DNA from: Odontesthes bonariensis
Taxonomy: Eukaryota; Chordata; Actinopteri; Atheriniformes; Atherinopsidae
Direction: 5' to 3'
NCBI RefSeq assembly: GCF_027942865.1
Contig: NC_134515.1
Span: 28,339,949 to 28,403,948, forward strand
Length of the DNA stretch: 64,000 nt
Shown here: one piece after another, positions 1 through 11,500 of the stretch
Numbering within the stretch: position 1 is the first letter of the stretch
Layout: each line of letters starts with the position of its first letter
Notes under the pieces: model-generated
The model's input: only the letters and a program-made list of their open reading frames with translations
Told to the model about the DNA's origin: nothing
The model's database searches: none
Translations under genes and position numbers: made by a program

Positions 1-479
1 GTTGTTTTAACCATTTCTTTAGGTTTTTTTCATGGCTAAAGCTTAAAAATGTAAAATTTTTAGGGGATTAATGACTGCTGAGGTGGGACACCAAGAGTAC
101 TGAAAATAGATAGAAAACCAAAGATAATAATAATAATAACACGAAAAGTTTTCAATTGAAACTGCCCAACTGTGAAATAAAAATAAATTTAGGTAACATG
201 AGTCCACGTTTGCTTTTTAGCCTCGAGTTCGAAGGAAAAATAGAATGCTTTGGGAAGCTGCTAACCTGACCTGTTCCAACACTCCAGAGAGCTACAACCA
301 ACCAGATGAGAAATATTGCCTCCACACTTCGGTTTCTACAAATGTAATTAATGTTTGTTGAGTAAACAGACAAGATACAAAGTGTTAATTGAGAGCGTTC
401 CTTTAACATTCATCGAAATCTGGAGAGCCCAATGCTAATTATGAGTGCAAAAATGAAAGAAGAGAAAGGTGATTGTTAC

Positions 480-3168
480 CTTTTTGTTTTGGTGATTGCA
501 GTTTGGCTGGCATTTCTTTGACAGTATACATGCGTTAAAAAGGACCGCAAGCCTCTTCCTCAATACTGAAACACATAACATGACCAGAGCATTGCATGAA
601 ACCAGCGGAAGAGTTCCGCTGAAACCATAAAAAGGTAATATTACAAGTGCTGCAGGGAACTGAAACTGTGCGTCACAGAGGGTGCAATTAACCATTTCTG
701 CAGAGCTAAGCGCTTTCTCTAAATGAAAGGGTTCTAATGTGGAAACAAAGAAAATCATTAGGAGGTATCTTACCGTGCTCAATGTATGTAATGAAGCCCA
801 GAGATATCAGGACAGCACCCAGATGAAAACTCAAGCCCTGTAATTGACGGGAATTAGCACCAGAACAGAGCACTCGTTGATGTGAGGAGATTCAAAGCAA
901 GACAAAGTTGTATGAGATGTATCAGCACGTGCACTCACATGCAGGAGGGCACTGGCTGTGTATGTCACCATGACGGCAGAGAACGTCCCGAATTTGAGAG
1001 CGCTCTTAAACACATCTGTGAGATGAGACCATCAGCTTGCATGAGAATAACTGTCTGCTTAAAGGAGCCTTCATAAATCGGCTACTGCCATCACTGCTTA
1101 ACATCAGAACTCACAGGTGTGCAAAAAGCGAGACATGGGCTGATTCCATGACGTCACCACCTCCACCATTGAGCGGGGAAACTCTATATCGAGCGGCTTG
1201 GACACGCTCATGTCCCTACAAAACAAAAAGCAATAAAAACGGAAAAAAAAAAGCAAAACAAAGCGGGGGAAGGGTTACTGTTAGAAATGTGAGTAGAGAG
1301 AAAGAGATCTTATGTTAATGTCCCGCATGCACTTCTGACCATTTCAGGTTTTCTTTCTCCTCCGTGAAGCCTGCCCCAGCAAGAGTAGCAGTGGTCTCGC
1401 TCAAGTAGCCGACAAAATAATTGCTGAAGTGGAAAGACATCGTGTTCTCGTATGCCAGCAGCCACCTGATGCAAGAACATCCGAACAGTAAGGGAGACAG
1501 ATGGTTGTTAAAAGCCAGTTTCGGCAAAAGTGGAACTTTATTAAGAAAGTGTGCCACAAGAATAGAGCACGTACTTTGCTGCTGTACCTCTGAGACGCAA
1601 CGGGGCAAACAGAGCGACGTTAGTCACACGCTACATTTCCACAAAATGCTTTATTGACTTGCCTTTGTTATGATTTACTTCTCACCAAGGTTTTCAAAGG
1701 TGGTGAAATGGGAAATGAGAGGGGAAGAAAAGTGTCCGGGAACACATGTCGCTGCACAGAGAAGGGGAATGATGCGGACACATGCAGGCAGGTAAAGCTT
1801 TTGCACACATGGTACACAGACAATAAGCATGCAGCAAAACAATGTTGGACGTGTTACTCACCTGACTTTCCTCCTTTTTTTGCTGCAAACAAAGCAGACA
1901 ACAGAGGCATGACCTCACCGAGAGGACTTACGAGGCCAAAACAGGGACTACGATTTATTTTGTGGTATTTTTCTGTTCCGCTCACCTCCTTAACAGCTTG
2001 TCTCCAAAAACAGGTATGAAATAAGGGAAGAGGTAGGGGGCCACACAGTTGGAAATAACAAGGCAGAACTGGCTCTTCACCCAGCTGACGGAGACTTTTA
2101 AAAACCATGCTAGACTCTGAGGAGACAGAGAGAGAGAGTGAGTCAGAAATAAAAGGAGTGCACAGTAAGCAGCTCATCTCAGGGTAAATCTTTCAAATCA
2201 TCCTCACCTCAACTTTTATCTATACTTACAAGATACAGGCATCGCACCTACCAGCTTACGTCCCTCTAAGGCTTCTTTGTAGCTGTTGAAGCTGATCCAG
2301 GGACCAAAGATGACTGTTCCCACAAAGTAAATATAGCCCATGAACTCAATGGGTGAGGGGACACTGGTCACAACCCCTCGGTCCAAATCGAAAGCCAGAG
2401 AGATGGCTTTCATGGCGACCACCATCTGCGAACCTTGCAGACAAAAAAATCCCACGTCAAGACTAAAAGAATAACTTCCAATTAAACCATAAATACAGAA
2501 GTGTGACTAAAACATATGATAGTTCCACTCATTTCTGGTCTACCTCTCATCTTGTGCCAGTTGGTTGTATCCATCATGTGCAGCTCTCTGATCAAATCAG
2601 ACAGGAACAGTTACATTTTTACTCTATATGTCTCTGCAAAGGTTAACTTCAGAAAAATGGATTTTTGAAGAACTGACTTAGAGTGCCCACTTGCTGCATG
2701 GTGCTGATAAGTGAGGTATTAAAGGGGGGCTCTCTTACCCCAGGAGCAGGTAAATGAGCACAGTGATGGAGAGGAAGGTGCCTCGGATGGTAGAATGGCG
2801 GCACAGGAAGAGGAATAGGTAGCAGAGAAGGCTGAGAAGAACCACCCAGATCATATGAAGCTCAAAGAACAGGTAGAGGGTGTAGAAGCCTCCGGCCACC
2901 GTGCCCAGGTGTTTCACAAAAGAAGGGAGACCTGACAGACAAAGATTTTAAAAAAATGTATGGAGTTGGTCAATTATAACAGTGCAGGCAACGTGAAGGG
3001 TGAAGAGCAAAAAAGTAACTGTACCCTCACCCAACATCCAGAGCAGCCGACACAGCAGGCAGATAACCAGCAGCTGCCATACTTGCTCCAGGCCCTGCTG
3101 AGCTGTAGGCAGCAGGCAGCCATGAGCGAGCTCCTGGAAGAACTTCTGTCGGCTGAACCCTCCCATCG
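480..3168 (-). CDS. porcn: Porcupine, Wnt protein serine O-palmitoleoyltransferase (partial, 3' end off the left edge)
   Basis: Porcupine is a multipass ER-membrane MBOAT enzyme that attaches palmitoleate to a serine of Wnt ligands so that they can be secreted. Eleven coding exons join in frame to 387 residues (human about 460): 3166-3031, 2931-2739, 2587-2544, 2433-2252, 2116-1986, 1882-1862, 1465-1340, 1215-1115, 1015-939, 837-774, 565-480. The protein opens [20 protein letters not shown] and contains [23 protein letters not shown] and [14 protein letters not shown], all very close to human PORCN. The MBOAT histidine is His337 (ASALLH) and the paired asparagine is Asn302 (TSWN). Many hydrophobic segments fit a polytopic protein. 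The first coding exon begins two bases before the ATG, so there is an intron in the 5' leader. Roughly the last 70 codons lie before position 1. The 21-bp exon 1862-1882 encodes a basic patch that varies between human PORCN isoforms. Confidence 0.93.
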
Positions 3169-3918
3169 CTAAGCTTGGAAAGCAGAGAGAAGCCAGACAC
3201 TGTTTTTACAGCAGCAAAAATGGCATACGAGTTCCCAATGTTTGCATGCACGATAAAGCCTAAGTACCACCCACCTTGTGCTCTGCATTTACACACACGC
3301 GTGCAGGTAAACATGCATTCTTAAAACTCCAAGTGTCAGCATGCAAAACAACTCAGTGCAAATTCTGTGTTTCGGCGTTAATGATGGAATCTCTCAAACG
3401 TCTATCTTGCTTTTTTCTTTTTTTTGGGAGGCAAATGCATGATAACGGTTGTCTCTGTTCTAATCTCAAACCGGATTAATACAATGATGTATTCATGTGT
3501 CAGTATAAAATCTAAGAATGTGAGGAAAACATGAAAGCCACAGCTCAGTAAGACGGGGAATTATTTCATGACACCGCTGGTATTAAGTGTCCTGACAGGA
3601 GAGCATCAGATGCTTTTCTTTGAGGCATACTCTCTCCGCAATGCAGTCCACCAAAGGAATGAGTTGACTCACAGCTGCCTTCAACCGCTGCAATAACAGT
3701 TGAGTGTATTCATTGTGCTGCTCTATGCGACTCGCCAGAAAGGATATAAGTCTTTAATGTGCGCGTGTGGAAGCCGTCAGGGTTTGCTAACCTTGCTTCA
3801 TTAAGTCAGCGGGAACCAAAGCCTTACTACAGAGAGAGCTATTCCCCAGCCCCCCACACCAGAAACAGCTAGCTGGACGCCCCGGGCATGCCAGTTTGTT
3901 TTCAGGAAGAAGACTTAC

Positions 3919-4070
3919 CCTTTCCGAGCCGCAGCAGGAGGTTTCTCCTTGAGTTTTTAATTCAGCTACTTTTCCGTCGCTTGGCAGTCTCTCACATGTG
4001 TGTGTAGCCGTTTAAGCACACTCGGTCCAGATGATTCATATCTGGATGATTCCCATTGTCACAGCATCAG
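3919..4070 (-). other. porcn: Putative 5' untranslated exon of porcn
   Basis: On the minus strand a good donor (GTAAGT, complement of 3913-3918) ends a GC-richer segment 0.75 kb upstream of the porcn start codon. The first coding exon has an acceptor two bases before its ATG, so an upstream leader exon is required and this is the best candidate. The upper limit is a guess from the CCAAT boxes beyond it. Confidence 0.45.
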
Positions 4071-4109
4071 CACCACTAGCTTATCATCCCTGAGAGCACG
4101 CGAGGACAT

Positions 4110-4235
4110 ATCGACCAATCTGACGTTTAGGGCCGGGACAGTCAGCCAATCATAGCTTTCGTTGCCTTGACGTGACGGACGAAGTGTCCAATAGGAGTCG
4201 TCGCCCACCAATGCCGCTGCATCCGAACCAATGAG
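4110..4235 (-). promoter_or_regulatory. Promoter region with five CCAAT boxes, likely driving porcn
   Basis: Five exact CCAAT pentamers, all in the same orientation, occur within 118 bp at 4115, 4146, 4188, 4208 and 4228. Two CRE-like half sites (TGACG) lie between them. The block is immediately upstream of the inferred porcn leader exon, at the distance where NF-Y sites normally sit. CCAAT boxes work in either orientation, so a bidirectional promoter is possible, but no plus-strand gene was recognised. Confidence 0.5.
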
Positions 4236-4299
4236 ACGTGTACAGCGTGAAGATGGACTCAGAGATGCTCTTCAAAAGGTTACAGGGAAAGTCCTTTGG

Positions 4300-5180
4300 A
4301 TACAAGTAACAAAATGACTATATCCTATCATTTTTTCTTTAGCACAAGTTTCTTGTGTTTACCTTAAATCTTAGTTATACATGAAATGTATAACTTTTAA
4401 TATAAATCAAAGGTTTACTGGAGGTGAATGGAGTTGGTGACATTTTTTATCTGATAGTAAGATATAAAAATATAGGTTTGTTTTGTGGTTGAAAGGCTTA
4501 CTTACAAGATTTATGGAATCGAATTAGACTGTTGTACTAGTGTTGTCTGGAGGTGTCAAACGGCACAATGCGGTTATCTTGGCTTCTTTTTTAAGTGTGT
4601 GAGAGATTTAAAGATTTAAAAAAAAAAATTGATGGTAAAAGGACTGCAGTTATCTACAATGCTCAATTTTAACAGAACACTGTCCTGATAAGAACAAATT
4701 TTATTCACCAGCTAGTTACAGAGTTCAGAGTCTGGCACTAAGACGCTGCGGGATGTGGACCGGAAAAGCAAGTTAAAGCACCAAACTAGTCCTCCACAGA
4801 TGACCTTCTCTCCTCTTGAGCCACAACAATCTATCGAGTCTCCAGCTGCAAAGAGTAATTCATTATTAATAAACTCACTATGGCCCAGACGCTAATGGGG
4901 GAAAATTAGCAGATTAATGTCATTCTGCCAATCAAATGCTTGTTTATGTAAAAGTGTAACTGTAATTTTTTTTTTCTGAAATACACCACAGATGATAGGA
5001 GAGCAGTCCGTATCACAGCGACACTGCAGGAGACAGTGTGTAGTCCACACTACAGTGTGGACACACGACCAGCCAACACTCACAAATCTTTTTAAACAAA
5101 AGGCCACAAAAAAATTACGATGTTGTCGGGGGAATTTAGGTTTAGCTCCGAGATCAATCCGGGGATATTACAGGTAAATG
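4300..5180. other. Intergenic, no gene seen
   Basis: AT-rich sequence between the porcn promoter and the LINE insertion. Short ORFs here have no recognisable similarity and no splice context. Confidence 0.5.
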
Positions 5181-5189
5181 GAAGATTGT

Positions 5190-7221
5190 TAAAGTCAATT
5201 TCAAAATGTTGGATGGACATTACTAAACAAATATTCATATCATGATTAATAAAAATGTCAACAATTCTCGAACTCTGTTTGCTATGGTTGAAAAACTCAC
5301 AAATCCTCCTAAACAGTCAAACCCAGACCTCCTCTCCACTGAGAAATGCAACAAATTTGCCAACTTTTTTAGCCAAAAAATCAAAACAATTAGACAAAAC
5401 ATTCACGCAACACAGACAAACAAGAAAACTAATCTGTGTCTAAAACCTAGAAATAACTCTGACGTTATGTCACAATTTAATATTGTTAATTTAAAAATCC
5501 TAGAGGAGACAGTTCGGCAGCTGAAATCAACAACTTCTTCTCTGGACATAATACCATCTGACTTTTTAAAAACTGTTTTTACCTCAGTAGAAAGTGATCT
5601 CCTACGAATAGTTAACAGCTCACTGGCATCAGGCATTTTTCCCAAGTCACTAAAGACAGCTGCCACTAAGCCACTCCTAAAGAAGAGAACTCTAGACGCC
5701 TCTATGATGAACAACTACAGACCTGTCTCTAATCTCTCTTTTATATCCAAGATTATTGAGAAAGTTGTATTTAACCAGCTCAACGACTTTCTGAATGAAA
5801 GTGGAAGTCTTGATAACTTTCAATCAGGCTTCAGACGTCATCACAGCACTGAAACAGCTCTGGTAAAAGTGTTAAACGACATTAGGTTGAATACTGATTC
5901 TGGTAATGTTTCAGTCCTGGTTCTGTTGGACCTCAGCGTTGCGTTTGATACTGTAGATCACAGAATCCTGTTGCACAGGCTGGAAAACTGGGTTGGACTT
6001 TCTGGAGCGGTCCTTAACTGGTTCAGGTCCTACTTAGAATGCCGGAATTATTTTGTTACAATTGGCAGCTATGAATCTGAGCAAGTGGCCATGACTTGTG
6101 GAGTCCCCCAGGGGTCAATTCTTGGACCTCTTCTGTTTAACTTGTATATGCTCCCTTTGGGTCAGATATTGCAGAATTTTAACATCAATTATCACAGTTA
6201 TGCAGACGATACACAACTTTATGTGTCTCTGTCACCGGACGACTGCAGCCCAGCAGACGTACTGTGTCAGTGTCTGGAGGAAATAAACACCTGGATGAGA
6301 GAGAATTTTCTACAATTAAATGAAGACAAAACTGAGATCATTCTGTTTGGTAGCAAAGAGAAGAGGGTCAGCGTTGGTAAATATCTTGAGACTCGGGACC
6401 TTACAATCACTGACGAAGTTCGTAACCTTGGAGTGTTGATAGACTCAGATCTGACTTTCAGCAGCCACATCAAAGCTGTCACCAAGGCAGCTTTGTACCA
6501 CCTCAGAAACATCAACAGAATTAAAGGTTTCCTCTCCCAAAAATACCAGGAGAAACTCATCCATGCATTCATCTCCAGTAGACTCGATTACTGTAGCGCT
6601 CTTTTAACTGGACTTCCCAAAAAGAGCATTAAACATCTGCAGCTCATCCAGAACGCTGCTGCTAGAGTTTTAACCCGGACTAAGAGATCTGAACACATCA
6701 AACCAGTTTTAAAATCTTTACACTGGCTTCCAGTCAGTCACAGAATAAATTTTAAAAGCCTGCTGATGGTTTACAAATCCCAGAACGGTTTAGGCCCAAA
6801 TTACATGTGTGATATGTTCAGAGAATATAAACCCAGCCGAGCTCTTAGATCCAAGGACTCAGGTCAGCTGGTCCAGTCCAGAGTCCAGACTAAACATGGG
6901 GAAGCAGCATTTAGCTGTTATGCTGCAAACAAGTGGAACAAACTGCCAGTGGAGATTAAACTTTCACCAAATGTAGACATTTTTAAATCCAGGTTAAAGA
7001 CATTTCTTTTCTCATGTGTCTATGCATGAAATCTGCACGCTATCTTTTAACTTATCTAGACTGTTGCCTGTTTTTAAATTAATTTAAATTATTTTATTTG
7101 TTTCTCTTTATATTCTTTTATGTATTTTTAATGCTTCTTGCACTCCCTGCTTTTATTTTATGTAAAGCACTTGTACTGTTTGTACATGAAATGTGCTATA
7201 TAAATAAATTTGATTTGATTA
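5190..7221 (+). mobile_element. 5'-truncated non-LTR retrotransposon (Rex1/L2/CR1-type LINE)
   Basis: The element carries a reverse-transcriptase ORF, then a short AT-rich 3' untranslated part ending in GTGCTATATAAATAAATTTG followed by an imperfect TTTGAT repeat (about 7196-7221). That kind of tail is typical of teleost Rex1/L2-type LINEs. No apurinic endonuclease region precedes the RT, so the copy is truncated at its 5' end, as is usual for target-primed insertions. The 5' boundary is approximate, and no convincing target-site duplication was seen. It lies between porcn and the THAP gene, opposite to both. Confidence 0.85.
5242..7029 (+). CDS. LINE reverse transcriptase ORF (endonuclease part missing)
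   Basis: An uninterrupted 595-residue ORF. Conserved RT blocks appear in order: NNYRPVSNLSFISKIIEKV, QSGFRRHHSTETAL, LLDLSVAFDTVDH (about residue 230, first catalytic Asp), GVPQGSILGPLLF (about residue 287) and the YADD catalytic box at residues 320-323. The segment after the RT ends in AANKWNKLPVEI, typical of the Rex1/L2/CR1 group of jockey-superfamily LINEs. The ATG at 5242 is only the first Met after truncation: an in-frame stop lies at 5224, and the family normally reads in from an upstream endonuclease. The absence of stops or frameshifts suggests a young insertion. It probably cannot move alone because the endonuclease is missing. Confidence 0.85.
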   Translation: MINKNVNNSRTLFAMVEKLTNPPKQSNPDLLSTEKCNKFANFFSQKIKTIRQNIHATQTNKKTNLCLKPRNNSDVMSQFNIVNLKILEETVRQLKSTTSSLDIIPSDFLKTVFTSVESDLLRIVNSSLASGIFPKSLKTAATKPLLKKRTLDASMMNNYRPVSNLSFISKIIEKVVFNQLNDFLNESGSLDNFQSGFRRHHSTETALVKVLNDIRLNTDSGNVSVLVLLDLSVAFDTVDHRILLHRLENWVGLSGAVLNWFRSYLECRNYFVTIGSYESEQVAMTCGVPQGSILGPLLFNLYMLPLGQILQNFNINYHSYADDTQLYVSLSPDDCSPADVLCQCLEEINTWMRENFLQLNEDKTEIILFGSKEKRVSVGKYLETRDLTITDEVRNLGVLIDSDLTFSSHIKAVTKAALYHLRNINRIKGFLSQKYQEKLIHAFISSRLDYCSALLTGLPKKSIKHLQLIQNAAARVLTRTKRSEHIKPVLKSLHWLPVSHRINFKSLLMVYKSQNGLGPNYMCDMFREYKPSRALRSKDSGQLVQSRVQTKHGEAAFSCYAANKWNKLPVEIKLSPNVDIFKSRLKTFLFSCVYA

Positions 7222-7229
7222 GAAAGGGC

Positions 7230-8572
7230 AGCTTTCTGAGATATAGTGGAGCAATCTATCCAGAATCTGGAACATTCCTCACAGCCACCAGCTTCCTGTT
7301 ACTTATACTGGACAATAAATTTCCATCATTAGTTTATGCTAGCACGCCTCTCACTTTGATATCATTTTCTAAATCAAGTATATGTAAAGTTAGAAAAAAA
7401 ACAGGGCCACTCAGTGAGTAAAAAGGCACGAGAGATCAAAGCATAAAGGCATAAAGCATTGTTAATCTTTTTTTTTGTGCCATCTCAAAGAACAAGCCAA
7501 GTTCAATGCTATAGGACTGATGAGAGAGGTGGAAGAAAAGCAGGCAGACGTTTTGGGGTCAATGTGATAATCCACGCAACTCCAGGCTTGAAAATCATCA
7601 ACAGATAGAAAAAAAATTATAAAAATAAATCAACATTCACGAGCTCCACAAATCAAGAGTTATTAGCGAAGTGATTTGACGCTCATAAGACACTAAAAAA
7701 CAAATCCACTCCGAGCAAACATATCATTGAAAAACTCTTTTATTATCAAACGAGCAGCTTTAGTCTGGTAAAGGCTTGGACGTGAAGAACGTCTTGCAAC
7801 CCGTTTAGCAGGTGAGGTTGTGATGAAATGAAGTCTTAAAAGTAAAAACAAAAAAACAACACATATACTAACAAGACCTAACAACTGGAGTAACTGCATC
7901 GTGTGACTATGTGTGTACATGATTTCCAAATGCAGTATACTTCTGTAAAAAAATCAAACAGACAAAATGATCGGTTTCCTGTTTGCTGAGGTAGACGGAT
8001 ACGTTAAATCAGTGTCAACTCACCGAAAACGTTGATAGCTAATACTCCAGTTTGTTCTACAAGGCATTTGGGTCCCTGCTTACAGAGATATCTGATGGCT
8101 CATGCTCAAAGTTTTCAGTTCAGAATAAAACCTAGAGTCCAAATGTACAGTGGTACAGTTTTACCATCCCAGTCTGTTACATTTAACACACATTACAGCA
8201 TTAGTAACCAAACAGTAGTGATTTAAAACAACAACAACAACAAAAAACTCTCATCACTGATGTACAGGTGAAACATCTTCACTTCAAAACTGAGGAGTGA
8301 AAGGCACAAAAATGAGAATATGTCAGTTTTTTGCAACAGCTTACTGCCTGAAAGCAGCTTTTTGTGAAGAAATGTGCATAATCAGTTCGCAGCGCACACA
8401 CGTGTGCATTAGAGGGAGACTAATTGACACATAAACATTCCACGCGGGGGACATGAAGACAGCTTAACAGCTCGATAAATCCAAACAAGCTCAAGAATGA
8501 TCAAGCACACCAAAGTGTTTGACTGAGGGACTTGTTTACTCCATGTTTAAAAAAAAAGCACTGTCGCTTAAA
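7230..8572 (-). other. Likely 3' untranslated region of the THAP/C2H2 gene plus intergenic DNA
   Basis: No coding potential was recognised. On the minus strand an AATAAA (complement of 7738-7743) lies about 830 bp past the stop codon of the THAP/C2H2 gene and could be its poly(A) signal. The rest is AT-rich and featureless to the eye. Confidence 0.35.
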
Positions 8573-11500
8573 TCAGAGCACAATCTCCAGGTCATAAGCT
8601 ATTTTCTCTTTTTTGACTTGCTTAACAGTTTGCACTTCTGGACAAATCATGACGGGTTCATCTGGTTCCTCCTTCACAATTTTCTCAATCTTAACTTTTC
8701 TTGACTTGCTTAAAATATATTCATAATTTCTTTGAACTTCAAGGAATGCTGAGGTGAGGCACTGGGGTGAAAAGATCTTCAGTGAGGATGGGAGCTCTGG
8801 ATGTTGGGGGAGATGTGGCTGTACAAAAGTGGGAGGATAGTCGGGCATGGGTGAATTAAGCTTCAATGACTTTCTCCGGTGAGAGGAGAATTGGAATATC
8901 GGGGAGGGCGGACGGGGCAGAGGAGAGGCTTTCACTGACTCCAGGGCAGGGATTATGTGGTGTGAGCATGGAGGGGGTTGCTTAGGTAAAAATATTAGGG
9001 TGAAAGGAACAAGTTCGATGGCATGTGAGCTCTGAGCATTGTCAGCCATTTCTGGCACATGGCATTCTGGAAGACTCTTTTCTGGGCTCAAGCTGTTTAA
9101 ATTTTGCCCTTCATCTGTGGGCAGATCTTCAGCTTCATCTTCGTCAGACTCAGGTTTAGACCTAATCTTTGTCTGGAATGAAATGTGGTTGTGGCGTCGA
9201 CAGAACAGCACGCCACACTTGAAACACTTCCTTCCATCTCTAACGTGGAGCAGTTTGTGACGCTTGAGGTTCTGGCTTGTAACGAAAGAGCGATCGCACA
9301 TGTTACACGGAAACGAAGGCTCATCGCTGGGGACGAGATGGGGCTCGGCCAAGTCGGTCTCACCTGAGACACAGCTCTTTTGTTCATCATGCAGCTGTTT
9401 GTGTTTCACCAGCTGTGACGCATGGGTGAAGGTCTGATTGCACAGTTCACACATATAGCCACCTGCTGGTACAATTACAGGCTTCAGGAGCACCACAGGG
9501 TTTATGTTATCTAGTTTTGGGATGCCCGCAGGCACTTTTATTGACGGAAAAGTTGTGTTTGGGATAGATTTTGTTTGCAACTGGATTGTATTGGTTTCAG
9601 CTTCAATCCCAACTTCCTCAGTCAACAAAGTTCTTTCCTGAAAGACACAAACACAGAGAGTGGTACCAATGTGGCTTTAACAGCAATTTCAGCTACAGCA
9701 TAAAATGTAAAATGGAGATTCAGCGTGTTTCCTGGCTGGGAGAAGAGAAAAATATCAAGGTTTCATTCTTTATGAACGCACAAATCACAAAACTTTTTGA
9801 TGTAGTCTGAAATCTTAAGAAATAACAATTGTGGCTGCTACCTTTGGTAGCGATGTGGTTGAGGGCGAGTGCACTGAAAGTTCACTTTCAGTTTCCATCA
9901 AATCCGAGGACTGGAAGTCTGCAGGAGAATCAGGTCCAGGTGACGTTTTTTGTTCCTCCTTTTCAGCGGTGGCTTTACGTCTGCGCCTTTTTCTACGGCC
10001 ATAAATCCTTTGAAAAAAGATCAATTAAGAAAATGTAGCGAAAACTGATCTGATTAGATGATCAACATCGAATTGGGGAAGGAAACATCCACACCTTTGA
10101 AACTGGGCTTATGATGACACATCCGAGTGTAAGCGCCGAACAAAACTGCTTTACATCGATGAAGGAGTACAGGTCTTCCGAAAACAATGCAACGTGTGCA
10201 CGAGTTTGGTGACCTTCCAAAGAATCTGTGAGTTCTCTGACGTTTACATGCACCTCAGTTCTAGCTGATACTGGTTTGTACTAACACCTTTTATTTTAAG
10301 TTTTATTTCAAAGTTCAGCATGGATGAAATTATAGCATGTTTAAGTTCAAATGCTTTATCATACATATAATACTTTTGGGCCATTTGTCAAAATGTCAAG
10401 AATAAACCTAATTTGAAAATATTTGGAGCAAACTTTAAATGCCAGGTCAATTTTTCTCTTGCAGAATCCGAGGTCATCAACTAGCTGACATCTAACCCGC
10501 ATCCAAAAAGCAGACCCAACATTGTGTCATTACACGTGTTTTTTCCCGTCACATGCAAAAACTTTGATGCAGTTTTGTTGAAAAATAATTGGGAGACATT
10601 AAACAGCTCGTCACATCTATGGTTTGTCAAAATATACTACGATAAAAACTTCCACTTGAAAAATCCAACATGATTGACAAAAAAAATATTCACTTCATCA
10701 CGTTTCCCAACCCGGATTACAGTTGTCTCAGGCCGTTGAGTACAGTCACATGTCCGATGACATCACATTCATACCCTTTCTAGCCCCTAATTACCTGCTT
10801 ATTATAGTTAATGTATAGTTAAAAAAAAAACAACAACAACTAACAAACCACAATGCCACATTTATATGCAGAAGGAAAATGAAGCTTTGGCCTTAACAGT
10901 TCGTCTCAGAATATAGTAGCTACTGCTATTGGAGATGACTTGCTCACTTAGTTGGTTTAACATCAGATTCTCTTTCAAACTCTCATTTTAACCAGCCTTC
11001 CTGCTTTTATTTGAGCTGCTTTGCTGTATTTGTGGGTTCTGCTTATACTGTGTAAAGGAAATTTTCTTGCAGGATCTTATCACATAGGAGATGGGATATC
11101 AAGGGAACATAAGGTCCATAGGCACATTTGTAGAAAAGCCAGGAGGACTGAAAATGTACAGAGTTTATCAGTAAATAGCATTGAAACTAATAGGGTTATT
11201 GACCAAATGCATACACCGGACAAGTCTAAAAAGTCAAAACATTGGCAGAGATTGCAAAAAAACACAATTTTCCACGGTGATGCTTGCAGATTTCCTGCTC
11301 TCGTTAAACAACACACAGATATTCAGAATATAACTTATGCAATTCGAAAAAAGAGGCAGAAACCAGGGCAGATCTCAAAACACTGATGAACTTTTTTAAT
11401 ACGCTAACTGAGTACAAATATAATTTATTCTAACTACATTTAAACCTAGCAAGAAAATTGGTTTACATTTCTTACCATTTCGTCTTTTTTCTGGGACCCC

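Noticed and set aside
152-409. Reading frame with hydrophobic stretch (IFLIWLVVALWSVGT) downstream of the last resolved porcn exon
   Set aside because: An AG precedes it, but the reading phase does not match the preceding exon (phase 0), and the in-phase translation does not resemble the PORCN C-terminus. The missing porcn exons more likely lie beyond position 1.
4253-4310. ATG in good context opening an 18-codon ORF (MDSEMLFKRLQGKSFGYK) next to the CCAAT cluster
   Set aside because: It ends at a stop after 18 codons, a possible donor inside it leads nowhere recognisable, and no downstream plus-strand gene was found before the LINE.
11021-11386. 121-residue plus-strand ORF with a signal-peptide-like start
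   Set aside because: It begins with TTG rather than ATG, lies inside an intron of the opposite-strand THAP gene and shows no similarity to a known family.
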